DNA from: Lutibacter sp.
Lineage (GTDB): Bacteria > Bacteroidota > Bacteroidia > Flavobacteriales > Flavobacteriaceae
Length of the DNA stretch: 39,833 bases
Direction of reading: 5' to 3'
Assembly (NCBI GenBank): GCA_030656195.1
Contig: JAUSOJ010000036.1
Location: forward strand, 1 to 39,833
Below, in pieces: positions 24,321 through 31,418 of this stretch. Both the position numbers and the translations under genes were made by a program. The notes under the pieces were generated by a model. The model was not told the DNA's origin. It saw only the letters and a list, made by a program, of their open reading frames with translations, and did not search any database. Positions within the stretch are counted from its first letter, which is position 1. Every line of letters begins with the position of its first letter.

Positions 24321-25247
24321 TTATATTTTTGCTGAATTCCAGTCTTTTTGCTCCTCTTCGGTTAAAAAAGTCCAGGCCACAATTCGGGTAATTTTATTGC
24401 CCTGATGCATCGGGATAATTTTAATATCGGTTGCCTTTAATTTATTAAGGGAATCGCACATTCCTTCCACATTTTCCTTTTTGGAGACCAAGGTGCTGTA
24501 CCAAAAACATTGCGTTTTAAACATAGAACTTTCATACAAATACGTATGAAGAAAAGCTTTTTCGCCACCTTTATACCACAATTCCTGTTGTTTTCCGCCA
24601 AAATTCCGCAGGTTCAAATCGTTTTCATTTCCCAAACCTATCAATTTTCGCGTATTGGCTTGCATCGCTTCTTCTTGTGAACCGTAAAACGGCGGATTGC
24701 ACATGGCTGCCGAAAATTCATCGGTTTCGGTTATAATTCCTTTTAAAACCTGGGTAGAATGCGCTTGCTTCAGCAGTTTGATGGATTGCTCCAATCCGTT
24801 CTTTTTGACGATTAATTCGGCAAATCCTAAAGATTTCGCATCGATATCCGTTCCTGTAAATTGCCAGCCATATTCCGCATTTCCCAAAAGCGGATAAATA
24901 CAATTTGCTCCGGTGCCAATGTCCAACACTTTTGCGTTTTCAGAAATTCCTGAGGCTTTCAATAAATCATTCAAATAATGGATATAATCGACACGACCGG
25001 GAATGGGCGGACATAAATTGTCATCGGGGAATTCCCAAAATTTAACTTTGTAATCTTTAAACAACAAGGCCGTATTCAAACTTTTTACCGCTTTTTGGTT
25101 GGCAAAATCGATGGTTTCGGTTCCGTAAGCATTCACATATGAAAATGATTTCAGCGGCGGAAATGCTTCGCACAATTCGGCAAAATCATAACCTTTGTTA
25201 TGTTTGTTGTTAGGATGAAGCTCGCTTGGTTTTTTATTGGTTCCCAT
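24321..25247 (-). CDS. rlmF: 23S rRNA (adenine-1618 N6)-methyltransferase
   Basis: 308 residues. RlmF methylates A1618 of 23S rRNA with S-adenosylmethionine. Marks: the family-specific N-terminus (LHPNNKHNKGYDF, then LCPPIPGRVDYIHYLNDLL), the SAM loop DIGTGANCIYP from residue 109, and the catalytic NPPF (184-187) in MCNPPFYGS. Length and order match E. coli YbiN/RlmF. It is divergent from the DoxX/TetR operon; a TATTTTTG element at 25264-25271 probably drives it. Confidence 0.95.
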   Translation of the reverse strand: MGTNKKPSELHPNNKHNKGYDFAELCEAFPPLKSFSYVNAYGTETIDFANQKAVKSLNTALLFKDYKVKFWEFPDDNLCPPIPGRVDYIHYLNDLLKASGISENAKVLDIGTGANCIYPLLGNAEYGWQFTGTDIDAKSLGFAELIVKKNGLEQSIKLLKQAHSTQVLKGIITETDEFSAAMCNPPFYGSQEEAMQANTRKLIGLGNENDLNLRNFGGKQQELWYKGGEKAFLHTYLYESSMFKTQCFWYSTLVSKKENVEGMCDSLNKLKATDIKIIPMHQGNKITRIVAWTFLTEEEQKDWNSAKI

Positions 25248-25263
25248 AATTCCGGTATTTCTG

Positions 25264-25271
25264 CAAAAATA
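25264..25271 (-). promoter_or_regulatory. putative -7 element for rlmF
   Basis: On the minus strand TATTTTTG, 16 nt before the rlmF start codon. Confidence 0.45.
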
Positions 25272-25304
25272 ACAATTTTTTAGGATTAACCATTTTACAA
25301 AACG

Positions 25305-25318
25305 AATGAACGTTCATT
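25305..25318. promoter_or_regulatory. TetR-type operator AATGAACGTTCATT
   Basis: A perfect 14-bp palindrome that overlaps the -33 region of the DoxX promoter (TTTTG 25317-25321). Its form is typical of operators read by TetR-family repressors; the second gene of the operon encodes one. Confidence 0.65.
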
Positions 25319-25342
25319 TTGTAAATATTTTATGTATCTTTG
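25317..25342 (+). promoter_or_regulatory. DoxX-operon promoter
   Basis: TATCTTTG (25335-25342) is a consensus -7 element 20 nt before the ATG at 25362; TTTTG at 25317-25321 may be the upstream element, though the spacing is short. Confidence 0.5.
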
Positions 25343-25361
25343 CCAAATAAAATCGATAATT

Positions 25362-25754
25362 ATGAATCCATCCTTCAACATTTGGTCCGTCTTAAAAATA
25401 GTTTTCGCCCTATTTATGATTTATGCCGGCGTACAACACTTTTTAAAACCTGAATTTTTTGTGCCTTACGTTCCTCAATTTTTGCCCTTAAAAATGGAGA
25501 TCGTTTACGTTTCTGGCGTTTTTGAAGTCCTTTTTGGAGTGCTTTTGTTCTTTAAAAAATACGCCAAAATTGCCGCTTGGGGAATTTTTGTGCTCTTGTT
25601 GCTTTTTTTGCCGATCCATATTTGGGACGTAATTTCCGAAACACCGGTTATTGGCAGTAAAACAGCTGCTTGGATAAGGCTTCCAATTCAATTTTTATTG
25701 CTTTTCCTTATCTGGAAAATCAAAAATAATGCAGCAAAACACCTGAAAAATTAA
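25362..25754 (+). CDS. DoxX family membrane protein
   Basis: 130 residues from the ATG at 25362; an upstream in-frame start at 25332 overlaps the promoter. Four transmembrane helices. The pattern YAGVQHFLKPEFFVPYVPQF followed by GVFEVLFGVLLFF matches the DoxX/MauE-like family, small four-helix proteins often linked to redox stress. It is the first gene of a five-gene operon under a TetR operator. It ends 2 nt before tetR. Confidence 0.85.
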   Translation: MNPSFNIWSVLKIVFALFMIYAGVQHFLKPEFFVPYVPQFLPLKMEIVYVSGVFEVLFGVLLFFKKYAKIAAWGIFVLLLLFLPIHIWDVISETPVIGSKTAAWIRLPIQFLLLFLIWKIKNNAAKHLKN

Positions 25755-25756
25755 CG

Positions 25757-26338
25757 ATGGCAAAACGCACAAAAAGTAACGAAAAACGAATTGCGCTGCT
25801 AAACGCCACGCTTCATTTGGTGAACAACAACGGTTTTCACGATGCACCTATGTCGAAAATAGCAAAAATGGCCGGCGTTTCTCCTGCAACCATTTACATT
25901 TATTTTGAGAACAAACAGGATTTGATCAATCAATTGTATTTAGAGAATAAAGCAAGTTTCAGCATCGCTGCTTTTAAAGATTATTTTGTAAATCTGCCTG
26001 TGAAAAATAGCTTTGAACTTATTTGGCGAAACATTGCCCATTTCAAATTAAATCAGGTTGAAGAAGCAAATTTTTTATCGCAATGCGACAATATCGCAAC
26101 AATGATTGATGAAGAAAGCCGACAGGAAGGCTTAAAAAATCTGCAACCACTGCTCGATTTATGGGAACGCGGACAAAAAGAAGGCGTCATTAAAAATATT
26201 TCGCCCTATCTTTTGTATGCTTTCACCATTTATCCGCTGGCATTTTTAATGACGATGCAAAAAAGAAATGATTTTGAATTAACCTCAAAACATCTGACCG
26301 ATGCATTTGATTCGGCATGGAACGCAATAAAAATTTAA
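25757..26338 (+). CDS. TetR family transcriptional repressor
   Basis: 193 residues. The N-terminal helix-turn-helix (about 10-57) is clear: RIALLNATLHLVNNNGFHDA, then MSKIAKMAGVSPATIYIYFENKQDLI. The C-terminal ligand-binding domain is variable. It lies between DoxX and the redox genes and very likely represses its own operon by binding AATGAACGTTCATT at 25305-25318. The inducer is not known; electrophiles or quinones are plausible from the neighbouring enzymes. Confidence 0.92.
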   Translation: MAKRTKSNEKRIALLNATLHLVNNNGFHDAPMSKIAKMAGVSPATIYIYFENKQDLINQLYLENKASFSIAAFKDYFVNLPVKNSFELIWRNIAHFKLNQVEEANFLSQCDNIATMIDEESRQEGLKNLQPLLDLWERGQKEGVIKNISPYLLYAFTIYPLAFLMTMQKRNDFELTSKHLTDAFDSAWNAIKI

Positions 26339-26341
26339 ATT

Positions 26342-27016
26342 ATGGGAAAAACAGCCATTATTTTAGGCGCTACCGGATTAACGGGGCAACAGCTGTTAGC
26401 AAAATTAATCGCTGATGAACGGTATGAAACCATCAAACTGTTTTCAAGAAAGAAAACTGAAAACACTTCATCAAAAGTGATTGAAATAGTTGGAGATATG
26501 TTGGCCTTGGAAAATTTTAAGGAAGATTTTAACGCCGATGAAGTATTTGTTTGCATTGGAACCACGGCAAAAAAAACACCCGACAAAACACAGTATAAAA
26601 AGATTGATTTTGGCATTCCGGCAACAGCTGCAAAACTGGCAAAAGAAAATCAGATTCCAACTTTTTTAGTGGTTTCGGCGATGGGCGCCAACGCAAAAAG
26701 CGGCGTTTTTTATAACAAAACCAAAGGCGAAATGGAACAGGCCGTTTTGTCGGAAAAAATTAAGCACACCTACATTTTACGTCCGTCCATTATTGGCGGA
26801 AACAGACATGAAAACAGGCCGATGGAAAAAATTGGCATTGCGATCTTTAAATTGCTGCAACCATTGATGGTTGGAAAATTAAAAAAATACCGACTCATAG
26901 AAGCCGAAAACATCGCAAAAGCGATGATTTATTTGGCAAATGAGAAACCTGGACTTCAAATAATTGAATCGGATAAAATTCAGGAAATGGCACTATTGCC
27001 GACAAAAAACAAATAA
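26342..27016 (+). CDS. NAD(P)-binding oxidoreductase (atypical SDR)
   Basis: 224 residues, Rossmann fold with GATGLTG (9-15) as the dinucleotide loop, typical of the NmrA/HTATIP2-like atypical short-chain dehydrogenases. SAMGANAKSGVFYNKTKGEME corresponds to the usual active-site region, with the Tyr/Lys pair arranged as YNKTK. The substrate is unknown. It starts 3 nt after tetR and belongs to the same operon. Confidence 0.82.
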   Translation: MGKTAIILGATGLTGQQLLAKLIADERYETIKLFSRKKTENTSSKVIEIVGDMLALENFKEDFNADEVFVCIGTTAKKTPDKTQYKKIDFGIPATAAKLAKENQIPTFLVVSAMGANAKSGVFYNKTKGEMEQAVLSEKIKHTYILRPSIIGGNRHENRPMEKIGIAIFKLLQPLMVGKLKKYRLIEAENIAKAMIYLANEKPGLQIIESDKIQEMALLPTKNK

Positions 27017-27032
27017 ATTACAAACTAAAAAT

Positions 27033-27665
27033 ATGGAATTAATAGACAAATTAAATTGGCGGTACGCCGCAAAGGCGATGAACGGTGAAAAAGTGCCTCA
27101 AGAAAAATTAGACAACATAATTGAAGCGGCAAGATTGGCGCCAACATCAAGCGGATTGCAGCCTTTTGAAATTTTGGTGATCACAAATCCCGAAATCAAA
27201 GAACAAATTAAGGCCGTTGCCTGGAAGCAATCTGTGGTGACAGACTGTTCTCATTTGCTGGTTTTTGCCGCTTGGGACACGTATACACCAGAGCGCATCA
27301 ATAAAATGTTCGACTTGACAAATACCATTCGCGACAAAAAAAATGAAGGCTGGGAAAATTACCGTCAGCAATTATTAAATATTTATCCGCAAAAAGATGC
27401 CGAAGAAAATTTTATTCATGCATCAAAACAAGCATACATCGCTTTTGGCGTTGCCATAGTTGCAGCAGCTTTTGAAAAAGTTGACACCACCCCAATTGAA
27501 GGTTTTGATCCGGCAGCGGTGGATAAAATTTTAGGACTTCGCGAAAAAGGACTCAGAAGCGTGGTTTTATTGCCTGTTGGTTATAGAAATGCCGATAAAG
27601 ACTGGTTGGTAAACCTCACCAAAGTTAGAAAAAGCAAAGAAGATTTGGTGACCATCATCGACTAA
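27033..27665 (+). CDS. NfsB-like nitroreductase (NAD(P)H-dependent, FMN)
   Basis: 210 residues from the ATG at 27033; a longer in-frame version overlaps the previous gene and is unlikely. Family marks: NWRYAAKAMNG at the start, EAARLAPTSSGLQPFEILVI for FMN binding, and the C-terminal glycine region (GLREKGLRSVVLLPVGYRN). These enzymes reduce quinones and nitro compounds with NAD(P)H. Position in the TetR operon fits a role in detoxification. Confidence 0.9.
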   Translation: MELIDKLNWRYAAKAMNGEKVPQEKLDNIIEAARLAPTSSGLQPFEILVITNPEIKEQIKAVAWKQSVVTDCSHLLVFAAWDTYTPERINKMFDLTNTIRDKKNEGWENYRQQLLNIYPQKDAEENFIHASKQAYIAFGVAIVAAAFEKVDTTPIEGFDPAAVDKILGLREKGLRSVVLLPVGYRNADKDWLVNLTKVRKSKEDLVTIID

Positions 27666-27696
27666 ATCAATTATAAATCATTTAAAAAATAAATAT

Positions 27697-28857
27697 ATGA
27701 ACAATTTCGATTTTCAAAATCCGACCAAAATATTATTTGGAAAAGGCCAAATAGCGAAGTTATCAGAAGAAATTCCCGAAAACGCAAAAGTATTGCTGCT
27801 TTATGGAGGCGGAAGCATCAAAAACAACGGTGTTTACAATCAGGTAAAAGCGGCACTTACAAATTTTGAAGTGCTGGAATTTGGCGGCATTCCCGCAAAT
27901 CCGGAATATGCGGTTTTAATGGACGCTTTAAAAGTTATTAAAAGCGAAAACATCACTTTTTTATTGGCAGTTGGTGGCGGTTCGGTGATTGACGGTGTTA
28001 AATTTTTATCGGCAGCGGCAGTTTACGAAGGAGAAGATCCTTGGAATATTTTAAAAAACAGCGAACGAAGTTTGAAAGGAATGCCTTTTGGCTCGGTATT
28101 AACTTTGCCTGCAACCGGTTCTGAAATGAACTCGGGCGCGGTGATTACCCGCAGGGAAACCAAGGAAAAATTGGTGATGGGCGGACCGGGATTGTTTCCT
28201 GTGTTTTCGGTTTTAGATCCGCAAGTGGTGCAGTCGATTCCCGAAAAACAAATTGCCAACGGATTGGCTGATGCCTTTACGCATGTGATGGAGCAGTATT
28301 TAACCTATCCGACAGACGCGATGTTGCAAGACCGATTTGCGGAAAGTATTTTGCAGACCTTGATTGAAGTGGCCCCAAAAATTATGAAAAATCCTGCCGA
28401 TTACAATGCCGCAGCAAACTTTATGTGGAGTTGCACGATGGCGCTGAACGGTTTGATACAAAAAGGCGTGCCAACTGATTGGGCCACACATATGATGGGC
28501 CACGAATTAACAGCTTTGTTTGGTATTGACCACGCAAGAACCCTGGCCATTATTTTGCCAAGCCATTACACCTATAATTTTGAAAACAAAAAGGAAAAAC
28601 TGGCGCAATATGCCGAACGTGTTTGGAACGTTACCGATGGCACTTTAGAAGAAAAAGCCAAAGCCGGAATTGAAAATACCAAAACCTTTTTTAATTCATT
28701 GGGCATTAAAACCGCTTTGTCTGACTATACAAACGACTATAAAGGAACAGCCCAAATAATTTCAAAACGTTTTACAGAGCGCGGCTGGAAAGGTTTGGGC
28801 GAACGCCAAAACGTAACGCCAAGCGATGTGGAGAAAATTGTGGAAATGGCTTATTAA
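27697..28857 (+). CDS. iron-containing alcohol dehydrogenase, YqhD-like
   Basis: 386 residues. NADP-dependent aldehyde reductase of the YqhD/BdhA branch. Marks: GGGSIKNNGVYNQV (nucleotide site), AVGGGSVIDG, TLPATGSEMNSGAV, and metal ligands Asp192, His196, His265 and His279 (GLADAFTHVMEQ, ATHMMGHELTALFGIDHA). It reduces short-chain and lipid-derived aldehydes. It is the last gene of the TetR operon; a terminator hairpin follows at 28900-28930. Confidence 0.92.
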   Translation: MNNFDFQNPTKILFGKGQIAKLSEEIPENAKVLLLYGGGSIKNNGVYNQVKAALTNFEVLEFGGIPANPEYAVLMDALKVIKSENITFLLAVGGGSVIDGVKFLSAAAVYEGEDPWNILKNSERSLKGMPFGSVLTLPATGSEMNSGAVITRRETKEKLVMGGPGLFPVFSVLDPQVVQSIPEKQIANGLADAFTHVMEQYLTYPTDAMLQDRFAESILQTLIEVAPKIMKNPADYNAAANFMWSCTMALNGLIQKGVPTDWATHMMGHELTALFGIDHARTLAIILPSHYTYNFENKKEKLAQYAERVWNVTDGTLEEKAKAGIENTKTFFNSLGIKTALSDYTNDYKGTAQIISKRFTERGWKGLGERQNVTPSDVEKIVEMAY

Positions 28858-28899
28858 AATGATGTTTTAATTTAAAAGCCATTTAATAAATTACGAATT

Positions 28900-28930
28900 A
28901 GCAGCTTGAATAACACTCACGCTGCTTTTT
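28900..28930 (+). terminator. terminator of the DoxX-TetR-dehydrogenase operon
   Basis: AGCAGC (28900-28905) pairs with GCTGCT (28921-28926), followed by a T run. Confidence 0.6.
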
Positions 28931-29023
28931 TATTTAAAAAAATGATAAAAGCGATCCCTTTTGTCGTTATTTATTGTAGTTTTAATAAAATCAAGACAAA
29001 TCCTGCTTTTGATATTGGTAGTA

Positions 29024-29042
29024 CACGAGCGAGACGCTCGTG
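29024..29042. repeat. REP-like hairpin
   Basis: CACGAGCG-AGA-CGCTCGTG, a perfect 8-bp stem; same core as the copy at 29842-29856. Confidence 0.7.
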
Positions 29043-29239
29043 AAACAACCTAAAATTTAAAGTTCTGTTTTTTTCTAAAAAATGCCATTTTTTCAGCCAA
29101 GACTCGCATTTACTTTGTATTTGCTAAAAAATTACTAATTTTATTCAAAGGGATAACAATGCTAAACTTTGAAACAATCCAAGCATCAAACCTTCATCAC
29201 TTGCAATAAATAACTAAACGACAATAAAACAGCATTTAA

Positions 29240-29752
29240 ATGAAATATAAAATAAGACCTTGGACTTTGGATGACTTAGACAGCTTGGTTAACTATGCCA
29301 ACAATTGGAAAATAGCAAAAAATATGACCGACAAATTTCCTTATCCTTATAATAAAGTCAACGGAAAAGCATTTATTGAATTTGCAACAAAAGACAACCC
29401 AATCCATATTTTTGCAATTGACATTGACGGGAAAGCAGTTGGCGGAATAGGAATTCACCCGCAAGACGACATTTATAGAAAAAATGCCGAACTGGGATAC
29501 TGGCTGGCCGAACAATTTTGGGGACAAGGCATTATTAGTGATGCAATAAAAAAAATGGTTGAATTTGCGTTTTCAACTTATGACATTGACCGAGTATTTG
29601 CAAGGCCATATGGGACAAATATTGCTTCACAAAAGGTCTTAGAGAAAAATAATTTCATTTTAGAAGGAAGGTTTGACAGTATATTAATCAAAAATGGTGA
29701 GTTGTTGGACGAGTTGGTTTATGCCATCAGGCGTGAAAATTGGAAAAAATGA
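29240..29752 (+). CDS. GNAT family N-acetyltransferase (RimJ/RimL type)
   Basis: 170 residues. The acetyl-CoA binding segment is EQFWGQGIISDAIKKM (Q-x2-G-x-G), preceded by AELGYWLAEQ and followed by RPYGTNIASQKVLEKNNF, the standard order for RimJ/RimL-like enzymes that acetylate N-termini or small molecules. The substrate is unknown. It is a single gene flanked on both sides by REP-like hairpins, which may indicate local rearrangement. Confidence 0.9.
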   Translation: MKYKIRPWTLDDLDSLVNYANNWKIAKNMTDKFPYPYNKVNGKAFIEFATKDNPIHIFAIDIDGKAVGGIGIHPQDDIYRKNAELGYWLAEQFWGQGIISDAIKKMVEFAFSTYDIDRVFARPYGTNIASQKVLEKNNFILEGRFDSILIKNGELLDELVYAIRRENWKK

Positions 29753-29793
29753 ATGATGGACTGCTGACAGACCTAACTTTTATGTTAAAACCT

Positions 29794-29816
29794 GCTGGCG
29801 AGCTTCCAGCCTGTGA
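29794..29816 (-). repeat. REP-like hairpin, diverged
   Basis: GCTGG-CGAGCTT-CCAGC; the minus strand shares the GTCACAG...CTGxAAGCTCGC pattern with the copy at 22501-22528. Confidence 0.5.
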
Positions 29817-29830
29817 CTACGTGATTAGTT

Positions 29831-29862
29831 TAACAAAAGCACGAGCGAGACGCTCGCGCTAG
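29831..29862 (+). repeat. REP-like hairpin with CTAG
   Basis: TTAACAAAAGCACG flank, CGAGCG-AGA-CGCTCG stem (29842-29856), then CGCTAG. The flank is repeated at 37258-37290 on the other strand. Confidence 0.65.
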
Positions 29863-29880
29863 CAAATGAATATTTTGAGA

Positions 29881-29912
29881 CTTCCTACTTCCGTCTCCCG
29901 ACTTCCGTCTTT
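29881..29912 (-). repeat. heptad tandem repeat, inverted relative of 3597-3626
   Basis: On the minus strand AGACGGA, AGTCGGG, AGACGGA, AGTAGGA: four 7-bp units. It ends next to the sufE stop codon. Confidence 0.65.
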
Positions 29913-30335
29913 TTAAGACATTTTAGACTGAAAAGCCAATGCGTACAATTTTATTTGCTTAATCATAGACACCAATCCGTTGGCGCGGGTTGGCGATAAA
30001 TGTTCTTTCAAGCCAATTTTATCCACAAAATATAAATCGGCATCAAGAATATCTTTCGGTTTTTGGTTGTTGAAAACGCGCAACAAAAGCGCAACAATTC
30101 CTTTGGTTAAAATGGCATCACTGTCGGCCGTAAATTTAATTTTGTCGCCTTCAAATTCAGAATGCAACCAAACTTTCGATTGGCAGCCAGAAATTAAATT
30201 CGAATCGATTTTAAATTCATCCGCAATCATTGGCAATGATTTTCCCAATTCTATAATATATTCATAGCGTTCCATCCAATCTTCAAAAAAGGAAAACTCG
30301 TCTATAATTTCTTCTTGTATTTCTTTGATAGTCAT
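29913..30335 (-). CDS. sufE: SufE cysteine desulfurization protein
   Basis: 140 residues, standard SufE fold. It takes the persulfide from SufS and passes it to the Fe-S scaffold. The acceptor is Cys51 in ISGCQSKVWL, with the conserved LSPTRANGL near residue 113. Its partner sufS is 21 kb away in this window. It is divergent from the PfkB kinase; a TACTTTTG element lies at 30354-30361. Confidence 0.93.
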   Translation of the reverse strand: MTIKEIQEEIIDEFSFFEDWMERYEYIIELGKSLPMIADEFKIDSNLISGCQSKVWLHSEFEGDKIKFTADSDAILTKGIVALLLRVFNNQKPKDILDADLYFVDKIGLKEHLSPTRANGLVSMIKQIKLYALAFQSKMS

Positions 30336-30353
30336 TTTTTAAACTTATTTTTG

Positions 30354-30361
30354 CAAAAGTA
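30354..30361 (-). promoter_or_regulatory. putative -7 element for sufE
   Basis: On the minus strand TACTTTTG, 18 nt before the sufE start codon. It abuts the left arm of the inverted repeat at 30361-30420. Confidence 0.45.
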
Positions 30362-30420
30362 AACACATCTATATTCTAAAAAAAATATTAGACAAATTAA
30401 TCCTGTTTAGATGTGTGTTA
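30361..30420. promoter_or_regulatory. inverted repeat between sufE and the PfkB gene
   Basis: ACACATCTA (30363-30371) and TAGATGTGT (30408-30416) form a 9-bp perfect inverted repeat, extendable with one bulge, around a 36-nt AT-rich centre. Possible shared operator or leader hairpin. Confidence 0.45.
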
Positions 30421-30433
30421 ACTACCATAAAAT

Positions 30434-31360
30434 ATGAGTAAACTACTAATTATTGGAACCGTTGCTTTTGACGCCATTGAAACACCGTTTGGAAAAACGG
30501 ACAAAATTTTAGGAGGTTCCGCAACCTATATTTCACTTTCCGCATCACAATTTGGCATTTATTCAGGCATTGTTTCTGTTGTTGGAGGTGATTTTCCGAA
30601 GAAATATTTAGAAAAATTAAATCTCAGAAACATCAATACCGATGGCATTGAAATTATTGAGGACGAAAAAACGTTTTTCTGGAGCGGTAAATACCACAAC
30701 GATTTAAATTCGCGTGACACTTTAATCACCGATTTAAACGTTTTGGCAAATTTCAAACCTGTTGTTCCCGAAGATTTTACAGATACCGATTATTTAATTT
30801 TAGGAAATTTACATCCTGCCGTTCAAATGTCGGTAATCAATCAAATTCCAAAACGCCCAAAATTGGTGGTGTTGGACACGATGAATTTTTGGATGGACAA
30901 TACCTGGAGCGAATTGATGGAAGTGATTGCGAAAATAGACGTAATTACCATCAACGATGAAGAAGCGCGCCAGCTTTCGGGAGAATATTCTTTGGTAAAA
31001 GCGGCTCAAAAAATCCAGGAAATGGGTCCTAAATATGTGGTCATCAAAAAAGGCGAACACGGAGCTTTGTTGTTTAACGGCGACAATGTATTTTTTGCGC
31101 CGGCATTGCCGTTGGAAGAAGTTTTCGATCCAACAGGAGCTGGCGATACTTTTGCCGGCGGATTTATTGGACATATCACAAAAACAGAAGATATTTCATT
31201 TGAAAATATGAAACGCGCGGTGATTGCAGGGTCAAATTTGGCTTCGTTTTGTGTGGAGAAATTTGGCACCGAGCGCATGGAAAATTTAACGCATCAGGAA
31301 ATACAAAAAAGATTATTGCAATTTAAACAATTGACACAATTTGAAATTGAATTAGGTTAA
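30434..31360 (+). CDS. PfkB family carbohydrate/nucleoside kinase
   Basis: 308 residues. Ribokinase-like fold: the N-terminal GGSATYISLSASQFG (substrate lid) and the C-terminal signature DPTGAGDTFAGGF, with catalytic base Asp238 and anion hole Gly235-Gly237. It phosphorylates a sugar or nucleoside with ATP; which one is not clear. It sits directly before the purF-type gene, so a link to ribose phosphate or nucleotide supply is plausible. A strong terminator-like hairpin separates the two genes. Confidence 0.88.
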   Translation: MSKLLIIGTVAFDAIETPFGKTDKILGGSATYISLSASQFGIYSGIVSVVGGDFPKKYLEKLNLRNINTDGIEIIEDEKTFFWSGKYHNDLNSRDTLITDLNVLANFKPVVPEDFTDTDYLILGNLHPAVQMSVINQIPKRPKLVVLDTMNFWMDNTWSELMEVIAKIDVITINDEEARQLSGEYSLVKAAQKIQEMGPKYVVIKKGEHGALLFNGDNVFFAPALPLEEVFDPTGAGDTFAGGFIGHITKTEDISFENMKRAVIAGSNLASFCVEKFGTERMENLTHQEIQKRLLQFKQLTQFEIELG

Positions 31361-31363
31361 AAT

Positions 31364-31390
31364 GAATTCCGCTTGTGTGCGGAATTTTTT
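31364..31390 (+). terminator. terminator/attenuator between the PfkB and purF-type genes
   Basis: AATTCCGC-TTGTGT-GCGGAATT followed by T6; an 8-bp stem, 30 nt before the ATG at 31419. Confidence 0.7.
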
Positions 31391-31418
31391 TATTGAATTC
31401 ACAATTAATACTACTACT

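Larger units (their letters stand above)
28858..29239. other. 382-bp intergenic region
   Basis: Contains the terminator of the TetR operon (28900-28930) and a perfect REP-like hairpin (29024-29042). The rest is AT-rich with no gene or promoter that I can support. Confidence 0.6.

Noticed and set aside
31362-31418. Extended N-terminus of the purF-type protein from 31362
   Set aside because: It would translate through the terminator hairpin, and the catalytic Cys must be near the mature N-terminus; the ATG at 31419 leaves eight residues before it, as in other PurF proteins.
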